From: Fuscovulum ytuae
Lineage (GTDB): Bacteria > Pseudomonadota > Alphaproteobacteria > Rhodobacterales > Rhodobacteraceae
Direction of reading: 5' to 3'
Assembly: GCF_029953595.1 (NCBI RefSeq)
Contig: NZ_CP124535.1
Coordinates: 2,202,001 to 2,266,000, forward strand
Length of the DNA: 64,000 bases
The position numbers were made by a program, and so were the translations under genes. Numbering within the stretch: the stretch's first letter is position 1; each line of letters starts with the position of its first letter. Under the pieces are notes generated by a model that did no database searches, had not been told where the DNA came from, and saw only the letters and a program-made list of their open reading frames with translations. Positions 43,015-51,752 of the stretch are shown in pieces.

Positions 43015-43028
43015 TTGATGTAGATCAA
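43015..43028. promoter_or_regulatory. FNR/FnrL-type box TTGAT-N4-ATCAA
   Basis: TTGAT-GTAG-ATCAA matches the FNR consensus exactly. It lies between the divergent monooxygenase operon (48 bp from its start) and the GntR gene (28 bp from its start). Sequence to the right, ATCATGTATCAA, offers a further half-site. A GntR operator is the alternative reading. Confidence 0.6.
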
Positions 43029-43055
43029 TCATGTATCAATTCTGGATGCGACGTG

Positions 43056-43757
43056 ATGGCCCACCCCGGATCGCTGCCGCTTTATCAGCAGATCGCCGAA
43101 CTCCTGATCCGCGATATCGCCTCGGGCCGCCTGATCGACGGCGAAAGGCTTCCCCCCGAACGCGATATGGCGGCGTCTCTTGGCATCGCGGTTGGCACGC
43201 TCCGGCAAGCACTTAAATCCCTGACGGAAAAGGGGCTGCTGGAACGCGTGCAAGGATCGGGCAACTATATCCGCGCGCGGGCCGATGCGGCCTCGGTCTA
43301 TGCGCTCTTCCGGCTAGAGCGGATCGAAGGCGGCGGCCTTCCCACCGCCCGCGTCCTTTCCGTGGACCGCGTGCCGAAATCCCCTGCCCTGCCGCCCTTT
43401 GGCCGCCACGCCGAAGGTCACCGCATCCGCCGCCTCCGCTTCCTCTCCGGCACCGTCGCCGCGGTCGAGGAGATTTGGCTCGACGCCGCCGAGGTGGACC
43501 GCATCGCCCCGGCCGACCTGCTTGAATCCCTCTACCTCTTCTACCGTCAGCGTCTGGGCATCTGGATCGCCCGCGCCGAAGACAGCATCGGCCAAGGCCC
43601 CCTCCCCGATTGGGCCCCGCCCGACTTTCCCCATGCCCCCGGCACTCCGCTTCCCCTCATCACGCGGGTCAGCTGGGCGCAGGACGGCCGCTCGGTCGAA
43701 GCCTCGCTCACCTGGTACGACCCCGACACCATGCGCTATGTCGCGCGCCTCAGATAG
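43056..43757 (+). CDS. GntR-family regulator, HutC subfamily
   Basis: A 233-residue repressor. The N-terminal winged helix (PLYQQIAELLIRDIASGRL, ERDMAASLGIAVGTLRQALK, GLLERVQGSGNYIRA) is followed by a UTRA ligand domain (about 90-233, with RIRRLRFLSGTVAAVEEIWLDAAE). It probably controls the divergent monooxygenase-TRAP operon and the dehydrogenase gene 10 bp downstream. The inducer is unknown. Confidence 0.88.
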   Translation: MAHPGSLPLYQQIAELLIRDIASGRLIDGERLPPERDMAASLGIAVGTLRQALKSLTEKGLLERVQGSGNYIRARADAASVYALFRLERIEGGGLPTARVLSVDRVPKSPALPPFGRHAEGHRIRRLRFLSGTVAAVEEIWLDAAEVDRIAPADLLESLYLFYRQRLGIWIARAEDSIGQGPLPDWAPPDFPHAPGTPLPLITRVSWAQDGRSVEASLTWYDPDTMRYVARLR

Positions 43758-43767
43758 GAAAACACCC

Positions 43768-44874
43768 ATGCTGCGTTACGGGATCATCGGTTGCGGAATG
43801 ATGGGGCAGGAACACCTGCGCAACATCGCCCTTTTGGACGGGGCCTCCGTCGCCGCCATCTTCGAACCCGACCCTGACATGCGCGCCGCCGCCGCCACGC
43901 TCGTGCCAGACGCGCAAATGGTGGGCAGCGTGGCCGAGGTTCTGGCCAACCCGGAGGTGAACGCCCTTCTGATCGCCAGCCCCAACCATATGCATTTGGG
44001 CCAGCTGGAACAGATTGCCGCCATCCGCCCCCTGCCAATCCTCTGCGAAAAGCCGCTTTTCACCGATCCCGCCGATGCGCCGCGCCTTGCGCGCCTGCGC
44101 GCAGCCTATCCCGCGCCGATCTGGGTGGCGATGGAATACCGCTACATGCCCCCCGTCGCCCACTTCCTGCAACAGGCCGCCGCCGCCACCGGGGGCGTCC
44201 GCATGCTGACGATCCGCGAACACCGCTTCCCCTTCCTGCGCAAGGTGGGCGACTGGAACCGCTTCAACCGCAATTCCGGCGGCACGCTGGTCGAAAAATG
44301 CTGCCACTTCTTCGATCTGATGCGCCTTGTCGCAGGCTGCAATCCGGTCCGCGTCATGGCCAGCGGCGGGCAGGCCGTCAACCATCTGGACGAGGTCTAT
44401 GATGGCCAGCGCTCCGACATCTGGGATCATGCCTATGTCATCGTCGACTTCGCCTCCGGGCTGCGCGCGATGCTCGAACTCTGCATGTTCGCCGAAGGCA
44501 GCCGCTATCAGGAAGAGATTTCCGCCACCGGCCCCATGGGCAAGATCGAATGCCTCGTCCCCGGCCCCGGCCGTTTCTGGCCCGCCCATCTGGGCGCGGC
44601 CCCGGTGCCCAAAGTCATCCTCAGCCCGCGCCAGCCCGCCGGTCCGGTGGAACTGGATATCCCTGTCGATCCAGCCCTCCTTGCCGCAGGGGATCACAAC
44701 GGTTCCACCTTCTACCAACATCGCGGCTTTCAACGCATGGTCGCCGGCGAACAGACCGCCGAGGTGGGGTTCGAAGATGGCTGGTGGGCTGCGGCCATCG
44801 GCATGGCCGCCCAGCAAAGCGCGATGACGGGCGAAGCCGTCCATCTGGATCGCGCGCCCTTCACCCCCGCCTGA
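43768..44874 (+). CDS. Gfo/Idh/MocA-family dehydrogenase
   Basis: A 368-residue NAD(P)-dependent oxidoreductase with the cofactor motif GIIGCGMMGQEHLRNI, SPNHMHLGQLEQ, CEKPLFTDPAD (catalytic Lys in EKP) and GGTLVEKCCHFFDLMRLVAG. The C-terminal beta sheet domain is complete. It is transcribed with the GntR gene. The substrate (a sugar or polyol-type compound) is not known; it may process part of the compound imported by the adjacent TRAP system. Confidence 0.87.
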   Translation: MLRYGIIGCGMMGQEHLRNIALLDGASVAAIFEPDPDMRAAAATLVPDAQMVGSVAEVLANPEVNALLIASPNHMHLGQLEQIAAIRPLPILCEKPLFTDPADAPRLARLRAAYPAPIWVAMEYRYMPPVAHFLQQAAAATGGVRMLTIREHRFPFLRKVGDWNRFNRNSGGTLVEKCCHFFDLMRLVAGCNPVRVMASGGQAVNHLDEVYDGQRSDIWDHAYVIVDFASGLRAMLELCMFAEGSRYQEEISATGPMGKIECLVPGPGRFWPAHLGAAPVPKVILSPRQPAGPVELDIPVDPALLAAGDHNGSTFYQHRGFQRMVAGEQTAEVGFEDGWWAAAIGMAAQQSAMTGEAVHLDRAPFTPA

Positions 44875-44910
44875 CAAATTCCCGCACGGTCATTCGTAAA
44901 ACACCCCCTA

Positions 44911-44950
44911 CCGTCACCCAATCGTCACCGAACCGTCGCGCCTGCGTCAC
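44911..44950 (+). promoter_or_regulatory. PHO-box-like array upstream of cluster A phnD
   Basis: Four 7-bp half-sites at exact 11-bp intervals: CCGTCAC (44911), TCGTCAC (44922), CCGTCGC (44933) and GCGTCAC (44944). This resembles the PhoB direct-repeat consensus CTGTCAT-N4-CTGTCAT in spacing and core GTCA. A further CGGTCAT lies at 44887. It ends 72 bp before the phnD-like start. PhoB control is an inference. Confidence 0.65.
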
Positions 44951-45022
44951 CCGGCCTTTGCCGGGGCGTCACACCGCCCTGTTATGCGGAACCCCGTCAT
45001 CCACCATGAACGGGATACCGCC

Positions 45023-45904
45023 ATGACGTCCTTCCTCGCCAAGACCCTGATCGCGCCGGGCCTGATCGCCGCAAGCATTCTTGCCGCCACCCCGACCGTC
45101 GCCGCCGAAACCATCCGCTTCGCCTTCACCGATATCGACGGGATGGAAGCGGTCCAGCGCGAAATGGGCCCCTTCAAAGAGGCGTTCGAAGCAGCCTCCG
45201 GCCTCACGGTCGAGTTCTTCCCCGTCTCCGGCCGCACTGTCGCGGTCGAGGCGATGGCTGCGGGTCAGGTCGACTTCGTCCTCACCGGCCCCGCCGAATA
45301 TGTGGTCTTCAACGCCCGCCTCGACGCCCAGCCCGTCGTGACCTGGGTCCGCCCGGATTACTGGTCCTCCGTCGTCGTCCTCGATGGCTCGGCCATCCAG
45401 ACGCCCGATGATCTGAAGGGCGCCAAGATATCCTTCGGCGAGATCGGCTCCACGTCCCAGCATCTTGGCCCCGTCACCCTGCTCTCTGATGCGGGCCTGA
45501 CCTATGCCACCGACTATGAACCCGTCTTCCTGAACCGCAATGTCGCGGTCGAGGCGATGATCAAAGGCGAAATCGCCGCCATCGGCATGAACCGCACCCA
45601 TATCGACTCGGTCACGTCCAAGTTCCCGGATCAGAAGTTCCGCATCCTCGTGAAGGGCGAACAGCTTCCCGATGATGTGCTGCTCGCCTCGCCCGATGTC
45701 GCGCCTGAAGTCGTGGAAACCGTCCGCAAGACCTTTGCCGAAAAGGGTGCCGACATGCTCGCCGCCGTCACCGCGACGGAAGAGAACGCCAAATACATCG
45801 GCGGCTCCTTCAACGCGACGGTCACGGATGCCGATTACGATGTGGTCCGCCTGATGTATCAGAACGTCGGCGTCACCGAATTCGCCGAATTCGTCGGCCA
45901 GTGA
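45023..45904 (+). CDS. phnD: Phosphonate-type ABC transporter substrate-binding protein (PhnD-like, cluster A)
   Basis: A 293-residue periplasmic receptor. The signal peptide is MTSFLAKTLIAPGLIAASILAATPTVAA. The PhnD/SsuA-like core shows FPVSGRTVAVEAMAAGQVDF, TGPAEYVVFNARL, SFGEIGSTSQHLGPVTLL and the helix FAEKGADMLAAV. It is more diverged from E. coli PhnD than the cluster B copy, so the ligand may be phosphite, phosphate ester or another phosphonate. ATG at 45023; first gene of a six-gene unit. Confidence 0.82.
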   Translation: MTSFLAKTLIAPGLIAASILAATPTVAAETIRFAFTDIDGMEAVQREMGPFKEAFEAASGLTVEFFPVSGRTVAVEAMAAGQVDFVLTGPAEYVVFNARLDAQPVVTWVRPDYWSSVVVLDGSAIQTPDDLKGAKISFGEIGSTSQHLGPVTLLSDAGLTYATDYEPVFLNRNVAVEAMIKGEIAAIGMNRTHIDSVTSKFPDQKFRILVKGEQLPDDVLLASPDVAPEVVETVRKTFAEKGADMLAAVTATEENAKYIGGSFNATVTDADYDVVRLMYQNVGVTEFAEFVGQ

Positions 45905-45926
45905 TCGGCACAGGACACACGGGCCG

Positions 45927-46733
45927 ATGAACGCACCCCTCCTTCCGGCCCGCACGGCCACCGGCTCCACAGAAGTGGGGCCGGTTCTTCGCGTCTCCGG
46001 CCTGACCAAGGCCTATGCCGATGGCCGCCCCATCCTTCAGGGCCTCGATTTCGCGCTGGCCCCCGGCCAATCCACCGCCCTGATCGGGGCCAATGGATCG
46101 GGCAAATCCACCCTTCTGAAATGCCTCATCCGCCTGACCGAACCCAGCCAAGGCCGGATCGAGATGCTGGGCCAGGACATCCGCGCCCTGTCCCCCGCCG
46201 CCTTGCGCCGCTTTCGCGCCCAAGTGGGCATCGTCTGGCAAAAGCACAACCTCGTGCCGCGCCTTTCGGCGCTGTCGAACGTGATCCACGGCGTGCAATC
46301 CCGCCTGTCCGGCCCCCGCGCATGGTTCCAATCCCTCGCCCCCGCCGATGTGCGCGCCGAGGCGATGGCCTGCCTCGCCCGCGTAGGCCTTGCCGACCGC
46401 GCCTCTGCCCGCGTCGACAGCCTCTCCGGTGGCCAGCAGCAACGCATCGCCATCGCGCGCATGCTGATGCAGCGCCCCGCCTTCATCCTTGCCGATGAAC
46501 CTGATGCCAGCCTCGACCCCCAGACGGGGGAAGAGGTGATGTCCCTCCTCCTCAACCTCGTGCGCGCCGACGGCCTGTCGCTTCTGGTGATCTCGCACCG
46601 CCTTGAACACACCTTGGCCTTCTCCGACCGCATCCTTGGCCTGCAAGCGGGGCGCATCGCGCTCGATCTGCCCACGGCCCGGGCCGATGCCGAAGGCCTG
46701 CGCCGCTTCTTCGATCACGGGGATCACGCATGA
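45927..46733 (+). CDS. phnC: Phosphonate-type ABC transporter ATP-binding protein (PhnC-like, cluster A)
   Basis: A 268-residue ATPase. Walker [16 protein letters not shown]-loop VWQKHNLVP, signature [15 protein letters not shown], Walker B FILADEPDASLDPQ and the H-loop ISHRLEH are all intact. ATG at 45927; its end overlaps the permease start by ATGA. Energises the importer with the adjacent PhnE. Confidence 0.9.
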   Translation: MNAPLLPARTATGSTEVGPVLRVSGLTKAYADGRPILQGLDFALAPGQSTALIGANGSGKSTLLKCLIRLTEPSQGRIEMLGQDIRALSPAALRRFRAQVGIVWQKHNLVPRLSALSNVIHGVQSRLSGPRAWFQSLAPADVRAEAMACLARVGLADRASARVDSLSGGQQQRIAIARMLMQRPAFILADEPDASLDPQTGEEVMSLLLNLVRADGLSLLVISHRLEHTLAFSDRILGLQAGRIALDLPTARADAEGLRRFFDHGDHA

Positions 46734-47527
46734 CCGCCCTTCCCGCCCCGCCCCGTTTCCAACACCGTAGCCTTGCCGAATATCTGGGCCTCCTTCTGGT
46801 GCTGGCGCTGGTGCTGTCCTCCCTCGCCGCCACCGCCCCCTCGGCGCAGGCCTTGGGCAATGGCATCGCCCGCCTTTTCGCACCCTCGGGCCTTCTGATG
46901 CAGATGTTCCCGCCCGATTTCACGCGCATCGTGCCGATCGGATGGAAACTGCTCGAAACGCTGCAAATGGCGGTCGCGGGCTGTGCGCTGGGCCTTCTCT
47001 TCGCCATCCCCTTCGCCATCCTCGCCACCGATCGCCTCTCGCCCCACCCCGTGGTGCGCTTCGTCGCGCGCTCCCTCATCGCGCTTTTCCGCACGGTGCC
47101 CGATCTCGTCTGGGCCATCGTCTTCATCATCATCGTGGGGCTGGGGCCTGCGGCAGGCGTCATGGCGATCATGATCGACAAGATCGGCTTCGCAGGCCGC
47201 TTCTTCGCCGAAGCGATGGAGGAAACCGACCCCGGCCCACAAGACGCGCTCCGCGCCATCGGCGCCTCGCGCATGGGGATCATCGTCTCTTCCGTCTTTC
47301 CCGCCTGCCTGCCCTCCTTCACCGCCACCTCGCTCTTCGCGCTGGAAAAGGCCGTGCGTGGATCGGCAGCACTCGGCCTTGTCGGCGCAGGCGGCATCGG
47401 GGTCGACCTCAAGGTGGCCTTCGACCTTTTCAACTACGACGAAGCCCTCGCGATCATCCTCCTCCTTTTGGCCCTCGTGATCGCAGTCGAACAGGGCTCC
47501 GGCTGGATTCGCAGGAAATTGATATGA
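46730..47527 (+). CDS. phnE: Phosphonate-type ABC permease (PhnE-like, cluster A)
   Basis: A 265-residue permease with about six helices. The EAA loop region is visible in EETDPGPQDALRAIGASRMGI, with SAALGLVGAGGIGVDLKVAF after it, as in PhnE. Only one permease gene is present here, so it should form a homodimer. It overlaps both neighbours by 4 nt. Confidence 0.9.
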   Translation: MTALPAPPRFQHRSLAEYLGLLLVLALVLSSLAATAPSAQALGNGIARLFAPSGLLMQMFPPDFTRIVPIGWKLLETLQMAVAGCALGLLFAIPFAILATDRLSPHPVVRFVARSLIALFRTVPDLVWAIVFIIIVGLGPAAGVMAIMIDKIGFAGRFFAEAMEETDPGPQDALRAIGASRMGIIVSSVFPACLPSFTATSLFALEKAVRGSAALGLVGAGGIGVDLKVAFDLFNYDEALAIILLLLALVIAVEQGSGWIRRKLI

Positions 47528-48192
47528 ACGACATGACCACCGACACCGCCCATCTCTACTGGAACCGCGAATGGCAAAAGGCCGACGGCACCTCGCCTTG
47601 GGCGCAGGCCGAACCTTGGGTCACCGAACACGCCGCCTCCCTGCCCCCCGGCTCCCGCATCCTCGACCTTGGTGCCGGAATCGGCCGCCATGCGCTGGCC
47701 TTTGCCCGCGCCGGCCACCACGTCACCGCGCTTGACGCGGCCGAGGCCGCCACCGCCGCCATCGCCGCCGCCGCCTTCGCCGAAGGCCTGACCATCGCCA
47801 CCCATCACGGGCCGATGACCGACCTGCCCTTCCCAGACGCCACCTTCGACCACGTCCTCGCCTGGAATGTCATCTACCACGGCGACGAAACCATCGTCCG
47901 CCGCACCATGGCCGAAGTCGCCCGCGTCACCCGCCCCGGCGGCAGTTTCATGGCCACCATGCTGTCGGCCCGCCGCCTGCCCGTCGAACAAGCCAAGGCC
48001 AAGGGGCGCGAGATCAGCCGCAACACATGGGTCTTCGAAGGCCCCGGCGACAAGGTCCACCCCCATTACTTCTGCACCGCCCCCGAACTCCTGTCCCTCC
48101 TCTGGGGCTTCGAAGTGGTCACCCTCTTCGACCGGCCCCATGAAAAGCCCGGCTCGTGGCACTGGCACCTTCTTGCGGAACGCCTGAAATGA
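47524..48192 (+). CDS. Class I SAM-dependent methyltransferase in the phosphonate-type cluster A
   Basis: A 222-residue cytosolic methyltransferase. SAM-binding motif I is RILDLGAGIGRHALAFARAGHHVTALD, motif II/III DATFDHVLAWNVIYHG and post-III RPGGSFMAT. Two WHW-like and His-rich stretches near the end (GSWHWHLLAERLK, HPHYFCTAPEL) are notable. It is locked by ATGA overlaps between a phosphonate-type permease and a PhnM-like hydrolase. The acceptor is unknown; it could methylate an imported or released organophosphorus compound. Confidence 0.85.
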   Translation: MNDMTTDTAHLYWNREWQKADGTSPWAQAEPWVTEHAASLPPGSRILDLGAGIGRHALAFARAGHHVTALDAAEAATAAIAAAAFAEGLTIATHHGPMTDLPFPDATFDHVLAWNVIYHGDETIVRRTMAEVARVTRPGGSFMATMLSARRLPVEQAKAKGREISRNTWVFEGPGDKVHPHYFCTAPELLSLLWGFEVVTLFDRPHEKPGSWHWHLLAERLK

Positions 48193-49430
48193 CCGCCGAA
48201 TATATCGAAGGCGCAAGCCTCCTTCTCGATGACCGCATCGTCACCGGCTCCGTCCGCATCGAAGATGGCCGGATCACCGGCATCGACGTCGCCCGCGATG
48301 GCGCGACGGTGATCAAGGCCCGCGGCCTCCTCCTCGCCCCTGCCTTTGTCGATATCCACGGCGATGCTTTCGAACGGCAGGTCATGCCCCGCCCCGGCGT
48401 CGCCGTCCCGATCCCTGCGGCGCTTCTGGAAACCGACCGCCAACTTGCGGCCAACGGCATCGCGACCGCCTACCACGCCCTCACCCTCTCATGGGAACCG
48501 GGCCTGCGCTCCGTCGATACAGGCTGGCGCATCGTCCGCGCACTCGAAGACCTGCGCTCCCGCCTCACCGCCGACAACCGCATCCAACTGCGCTGGGAAA
48601 CCTTCTGCCCCGAGGCGGAACCCCTCATCGCCCATGTCCTGCAAGGCGCAGACCGCCCCGCGCTCGCCTTCAACGATCATACGACAAGCGCCCTCCTCCA
48701 CCCTTCCATCCCCATCCACGACCGCCCCTTCGACCATGTCCCCGATTATCCGGTGACCGATCTCGCCAGCCCTGCCTTCGCCGCGAAACTCTCCGACCGC
48801 GCGAAACGCGCCCATATGTCACCCGCCGAATTCGTGGACCTCATCACTCGCATCTGGTCCCGCCGCCCGGCCGTCCCGGCCGATATCAACCGCATCGCCG
48901 CCATGGCCCGCCGCGCGGGCGTGCCCATGCTCTCGCATGACGACACGCAGGTCGAAACCCGCGACCATTACCGCGCCTTGGGTGCGCGCGTGGCCGAATT
49001 CCCGATGCATGACCGCGTCTTCCACGCCGCCCGCGCCGCAGGCGATGCCATCGTCCTTGGCGCCCCAAACGCCATGCGCGGCGGCAGCCACTTGGGCAGC
49101 CCCAGCGCGGCCGAGATGATCGCCCGTGGTCTCTGCGACATCCTCGCTTCCGATTACTACTATCCCGCCATGCTGGGCGCGATGGTCCGGCTGCATGCCG
49201 ACAACATCGCCCCCCTCCCCGCCCTCTGGCAACTGGTCGCCGCCAATCCCGCCCTTGCCATGGGCCTGACCGACAGGGGCCGCATCGCGCCGGGCCTGCG
49301 CGCCGACCTTCTCCTGATCGACTGGCCCGAAGGCGGCCCCCCCGCCCCCTTGCGTACTTGGGTCGCGGGCCGCGCGGGCTATTCCGCCCTGCCAACCGCC
49401 CGCCAACCGCATCCCGAACCCGCCGTCTAG
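48189..49430 (+). CDS. PhnM-like amidohydrolase, 'HGDxFERQ' type (cluster A)
   Basis: A 413-residue amidohydrolase resembling PhnM, which hydrolyses alpha-ribosyl-1-methylphosphonate 5-triphosphate to the 5-phosphate. Metal-binding features: AFVDIHGDAFERQ with His57 and Asp59, LAFNDHTT, LSHDDTQVETRDHY, GAPNAMRGGSHLG, SDYYYP. E. coli PhnM has HTDNLDK where this protein has HGDAFERQ, so this is a distinct subgroup. A sister gene is at 55542-56726 and canonical phnM starts at 63952. Overlaps the methyltransferase by ATGA. Confidence 0.82.
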   Translation: MTAEYIEGASLLLDDRIVTGSVRIEDGRITGIDVARDGATVIKARGLLLAPAFVDIHGDAFERQVMPRPGVAVPIPAALLETDRQLAANGIATAYHALTLSWEPGLRSVDTGWRIVRALEDLRSRLTADNRIQLRWETFCPEAEPLIAHVLQGADRPALAFNDHTTSALLHPSIPIHDRPFDHVPDYPVTDLASPAFAAKLSDRAKRAHMSPAEFVDLITRIWSRRPAVPADINRIAAMARRAGVPMLSHDDTQVETRDHYRALGARVAEFPMHDRVFHAARAAGDAIVLGAPNAMRGGSHLGSPSAAEMIARGLCDILASDYYYPAMLGAMVRLHADNIAPLPALWQLVAANPALAMGLTDRGRIAPGLRADLLLIDWPEGGPPAPLRTWVAGRAGYSALPTARQPHPEPAV

Positions 49431-49456
49431 ACCCCCGCTCAAGGAAAGGCCCGGCC

Positions 49457-50359
49457 ATGTATACCGACTTCCTGCCCGAAGACGCCCCCGCCCCGCAGAC
49501 CGTCGCCTTTACCTATTCCCATCCCGACCAGCCGCTTCTGCGCCGCACGCTGATCCGCGCCTTCGAACGCGCCACGGGCCGCGCCCGCCTGCAACGGCTC
49601 TATGCCGATTGGGCCGCGCATGGCAAACGCCCCGGTGAATCGGTGTTCGAGGCCGCGCTCCGCCTCCTCGACATCCGCCCCCGCATCGCAGGGGCCGAAA
49701 ACCTTGACGCCCTCCCGCGCGAAGGCGGGCTGCTCCTCATCGCCAACCATCCCTTCGGCATCGTTGACGGCCTCGCCTTGGGCCGTCTGGGGATGGAGTT
49801 GCGCGGCAATGTCCATATCCTGACCAACAGCCTCCTCTGCCGCGTGCCCGAGGTGGACCCCCACCTTCTTCCCGTCGATTTCGCAGGCACGCCCGAAGCC
49901 CGCCGCCTCACCAGCGAAACCCGCCGCCGCGCCACGGCGCTTCTCGCGGCGGGCAAGGTCGTGGCGATTTTCCCCGCAGGCGGCATCGCCACGGCGAACC
50001 GCCCCGTAAAGGGACATGCCGTCGACAGCTCATGGCACCCCTTCGTCGGCCGCCTCGCCACCCAACCCGGCGTCACCACCCTGCCCTTGCATTTCCCCGG
50101 GCAGAATTCGCGCCTCTTCCAGATCGCCAGCCATTCCAGCTATGCGCTGCGCGTCGCGCTGATCTTCTTTGAAACCCGCCGCCGGATGGGCCGCCCCGTC
50201 GATGTTCGTGTGGGCAACCCCATCACAGCCGAGGAACTCGCCCCCCTCGACCGCAGCGCCATCGCCGCCACGCTGCGTCAGCGCACCATGGCCCTCGCAG
50301 GCTCCGCGCTCCCCGACCCGGATGAGGTCTTCCACTGGCCCGCCCATATCCGCTGGTAG
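49457..50359 (+). CDS. PlsC-type acyltransferase (lysophospholipid acyltransferase family)
   Basis: A 300-residue acyltransferase. The catalytic HX4D motif is ANHPFGIVDGLALG, followed by FPAGGIATA (Glu replaced by Ala at the usual FPEG position) and an H-rich LPLHFPGQNS segment. It may acylate a lysolipid or an ornithine-lipid precursor. The gene follows the PhnM-like gene after 26 bp and ends cluster A, so it may be induced with it in phosphate starvation. Membrane association is likely from the family. Confidence 0.8.
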   Translation: MYTDFLPEDAPAPQTVAFTYSHPDQPLLRRTLIRAFERATGRARLQRLYADWAAHGKRPGESVFEAALRLLDIRPRIAGAENLDALPREGGLLLIANHPFGIVDGLALGRLGMELRGNVHILTNSLLCRVPEVDPHLLPVDFAGTPEARRLTSETRRRATALLAAGKVVAIFPAGGIATANRPVKGHAVDSSWHPFVGRLATQPGVTTLPLHFPGQNSRLFQIASHSSYALRVALIFFETRRRMGRPVDVRVGNPITAEELAPLDRSAIAATLRQRTMALAGSALPDPDEVFHWPAHIRW

Positions 50360-50655
50360 GCCGCCCCCGGCGCCACCCGATCCCGCGCGCAATAGGGCCG
50401 CAGCATCAGACCGATCCTGCGGTCCAAGGGCTTTCACCCTGCCCCCCATTCACCTTGGTCCAAATACTCACCTCCCTCGCGCCACGGTCCAGATCGGTCG
50501 CAAAGCCGTAGGATGGGCCATCCGGCCCATCCCCCGACAGTCTCGACCACAGCCATCCCGCTTCCGCTGCGCGTTCCCGCCCCAAGTAGACCCAAGGTCA
50601 CCGCGCACCACATCCGCGCCACCATCCCGAACAGCCCTGCCCCCCGATTCGACCC

Positions 50656-50669
50656 TTAACGCGCGTTAA
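50656..50669. promoter_or_regulatory. TTAACGCGCGTTAA palindrome
   Basis: A perfect 14-bp palindrome followed at once by CCTTAACG. TTAAC-rich pairs of this kind resemble CtrA-type half-sites in alphaproteobacteria, but the spacing (TTAA-N6-TTAA) is one base off the N7 consensus. Confidence 0.35.
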
Positions 50670-50708
50670 CCTTAACGATCCGGAACCCCGGCGCGCGTGG
50701 CCACAGAA

Positions 50709-50741
50709 TGCTGCACAGAACCCGGCACAAAACAGGGCACA
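50709..50741. repeat. Dispersed 33-bp repeat, copy 2
   Basis: TGCTGCACAGAACCCGGCAC then AAAACAGGGCACA; the copy at 12312-12344 differs at two positions. Confidence 0.6.
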
Positions 50742-50795
50742 AAGGATTTCGCCCCCCGCGCCCCGTAAACCCAGCGCCCGCATGGCTTTTCCGCT

Positions 50796-50835
50796 CTGTT
50801 GGAAAACTTTCATGAAACTGCAGCCATTCCGTCAC
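50796..50835 (+). promoter_or_regulatory. PHO-box-like array upstream of cluster B phnC
   Basis: Half-sites at 11-bp spacing: CTGTTGG (50796), CTTTCAT (50807), CTGCAGC (50818) and CCGTCAC (50829), close to the PhoB consensus CTGTCAT repeats. It ends 46 bp before the phnC start and so should cover the promoter. Confidence 0.65.
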
Positions 50836-50881
50836 CTCACCCCGCTATCCCCGCCCCAACCAGCGACAAGGGGACTGACAG

Positions 50882-51706
50882 ATGCTGCTCGAAGCCCGCC
50901 AGGTGACCCGCCTCTTCGGCCAGAAGGCCGCCGTCGACCATGTCAGTTTCCGCGTCGAGAAACCCGCCTTCATCGGCATCATCGGGCGGTCCGGCGCGGG
51001 GAAATCCACCTTCCTCCGGATGATGAACCGCCTGACCGACGCCACCTCCGGAGAGCTTCTTTTCGAAGGCCGCAACATCCTGTCCTTGCAGGGAAAATCC
51101 ATGCGCGACTGGCAGGGCCAATGCGCGATGATCTTCCAACAGTTCAACCTCGTCCCGCGCGCCGATGTCGTTTCGAACGTCCTGCATGGCACGCTGGCAC
51201 GGCGGGGCACGCTTTCCACCATGTTCGGCTTCTGGCCCGATGACGACACGCTGAAAGCGCTCGCCATCCTCGACCGCCTCGGCATCGCCGAACAGGCCGC
51301 CAAACGGGCCGAGGCCCTGTCCGGCGGTCAGCAGCAGCGCGTCGCCATCGCCCGCGCCCTGATGCAGGATCCGAAAATTATCCTTGCAGATGAACCCATT
51401 GCCAGCCTCGACCCGATGAATGCCCAGCTGGTGATGGACACCCTCCGCCGCATCCACGACGAAGACCGTCGTCTCATCATCGCCAACCTCCACACCCTCG
51501 ACACCGCCCGCCGCTACTGCGACCGGGTGATCGGCATGCGTGACGGCCGCGTGGTTTTCGACGGCACCCCCGACCAACTCACCACCGGCGTCGCGCGCGA
51601 CATCTACGGCGCGGATGCAAGCTTCAACGAATCCGCCACCTCGACCTCGATCGACGGGCTCGGGCGCAAGGGCGACGACGCCTATGCCCTTGCAATGCTG
51701 AACTGA
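50882..51706 (+). CDS. phnC: Phosphonate ABC transporter ATP-binding protein PhnC
   Basis: A 274-residue ATPase of the phosphonate importer. Walker [18 protein letters not shown]-loop [11 protein letters not shown], signature [15 protein letters not shown], Walker [13 protein letters not shown], and H-loop NLHTLD are complete. The [16 protein letters not shown] insert is typical of PhnC. ATG at 50882. First gene of cluster B, behind a PHO-box-like array. A GCCCCG/CGGGGC hairpin lies between it and phnD. Confidence 0.95.
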   Translation: MLLEARQVTRLFGQKAAVDHVSFRVEKPAFIGIIGRSGAGKSTFLRMMNRLTDATSGELLFEGRNILSLQGKSMRDWQGQCAMIFQQFNLVPRADVVSNVLHGTLARRGTLSTMFGFWPDDDTLKALAILDRLGIAEQAAKRAEALSGGQQQRVAIARALMQDPKIILADEPIASLDPMNAQLVMDTLRRIHDEDRRLIIANLHTLDTARRYCDRVIGMRDGRVVFDGTPDQLTTGVARDIYGADASFNESATSTSIDGLGRKGDDAYALAMLN

Positions 51707-51752
51707 TTTCCAACCGCCCCGGGTTTCGGGGCTTCCTCAACGGAGTGTTCCG

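Larger units (their letters stand above)
50360..50881. other. 522-bp regulatory intergenic region with several repeats
   Basis: The gap ahead of the C-P lyase operon holds, in order, TTCACCTTGGTCCAAATACTC (50449-50469, a variant of the TTCATCTTGGCCC element), GGATGGGC-CATCCG-GCCCATCC (50511-50532), the palindrome TTAACGCGCGTTAA (50656-50669), the TGCTGCACA...CAGGGCACA repeat (50709-50741) and a PHO-box-like array (50796-50835). No gene is supported. Confidence 0.7.
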
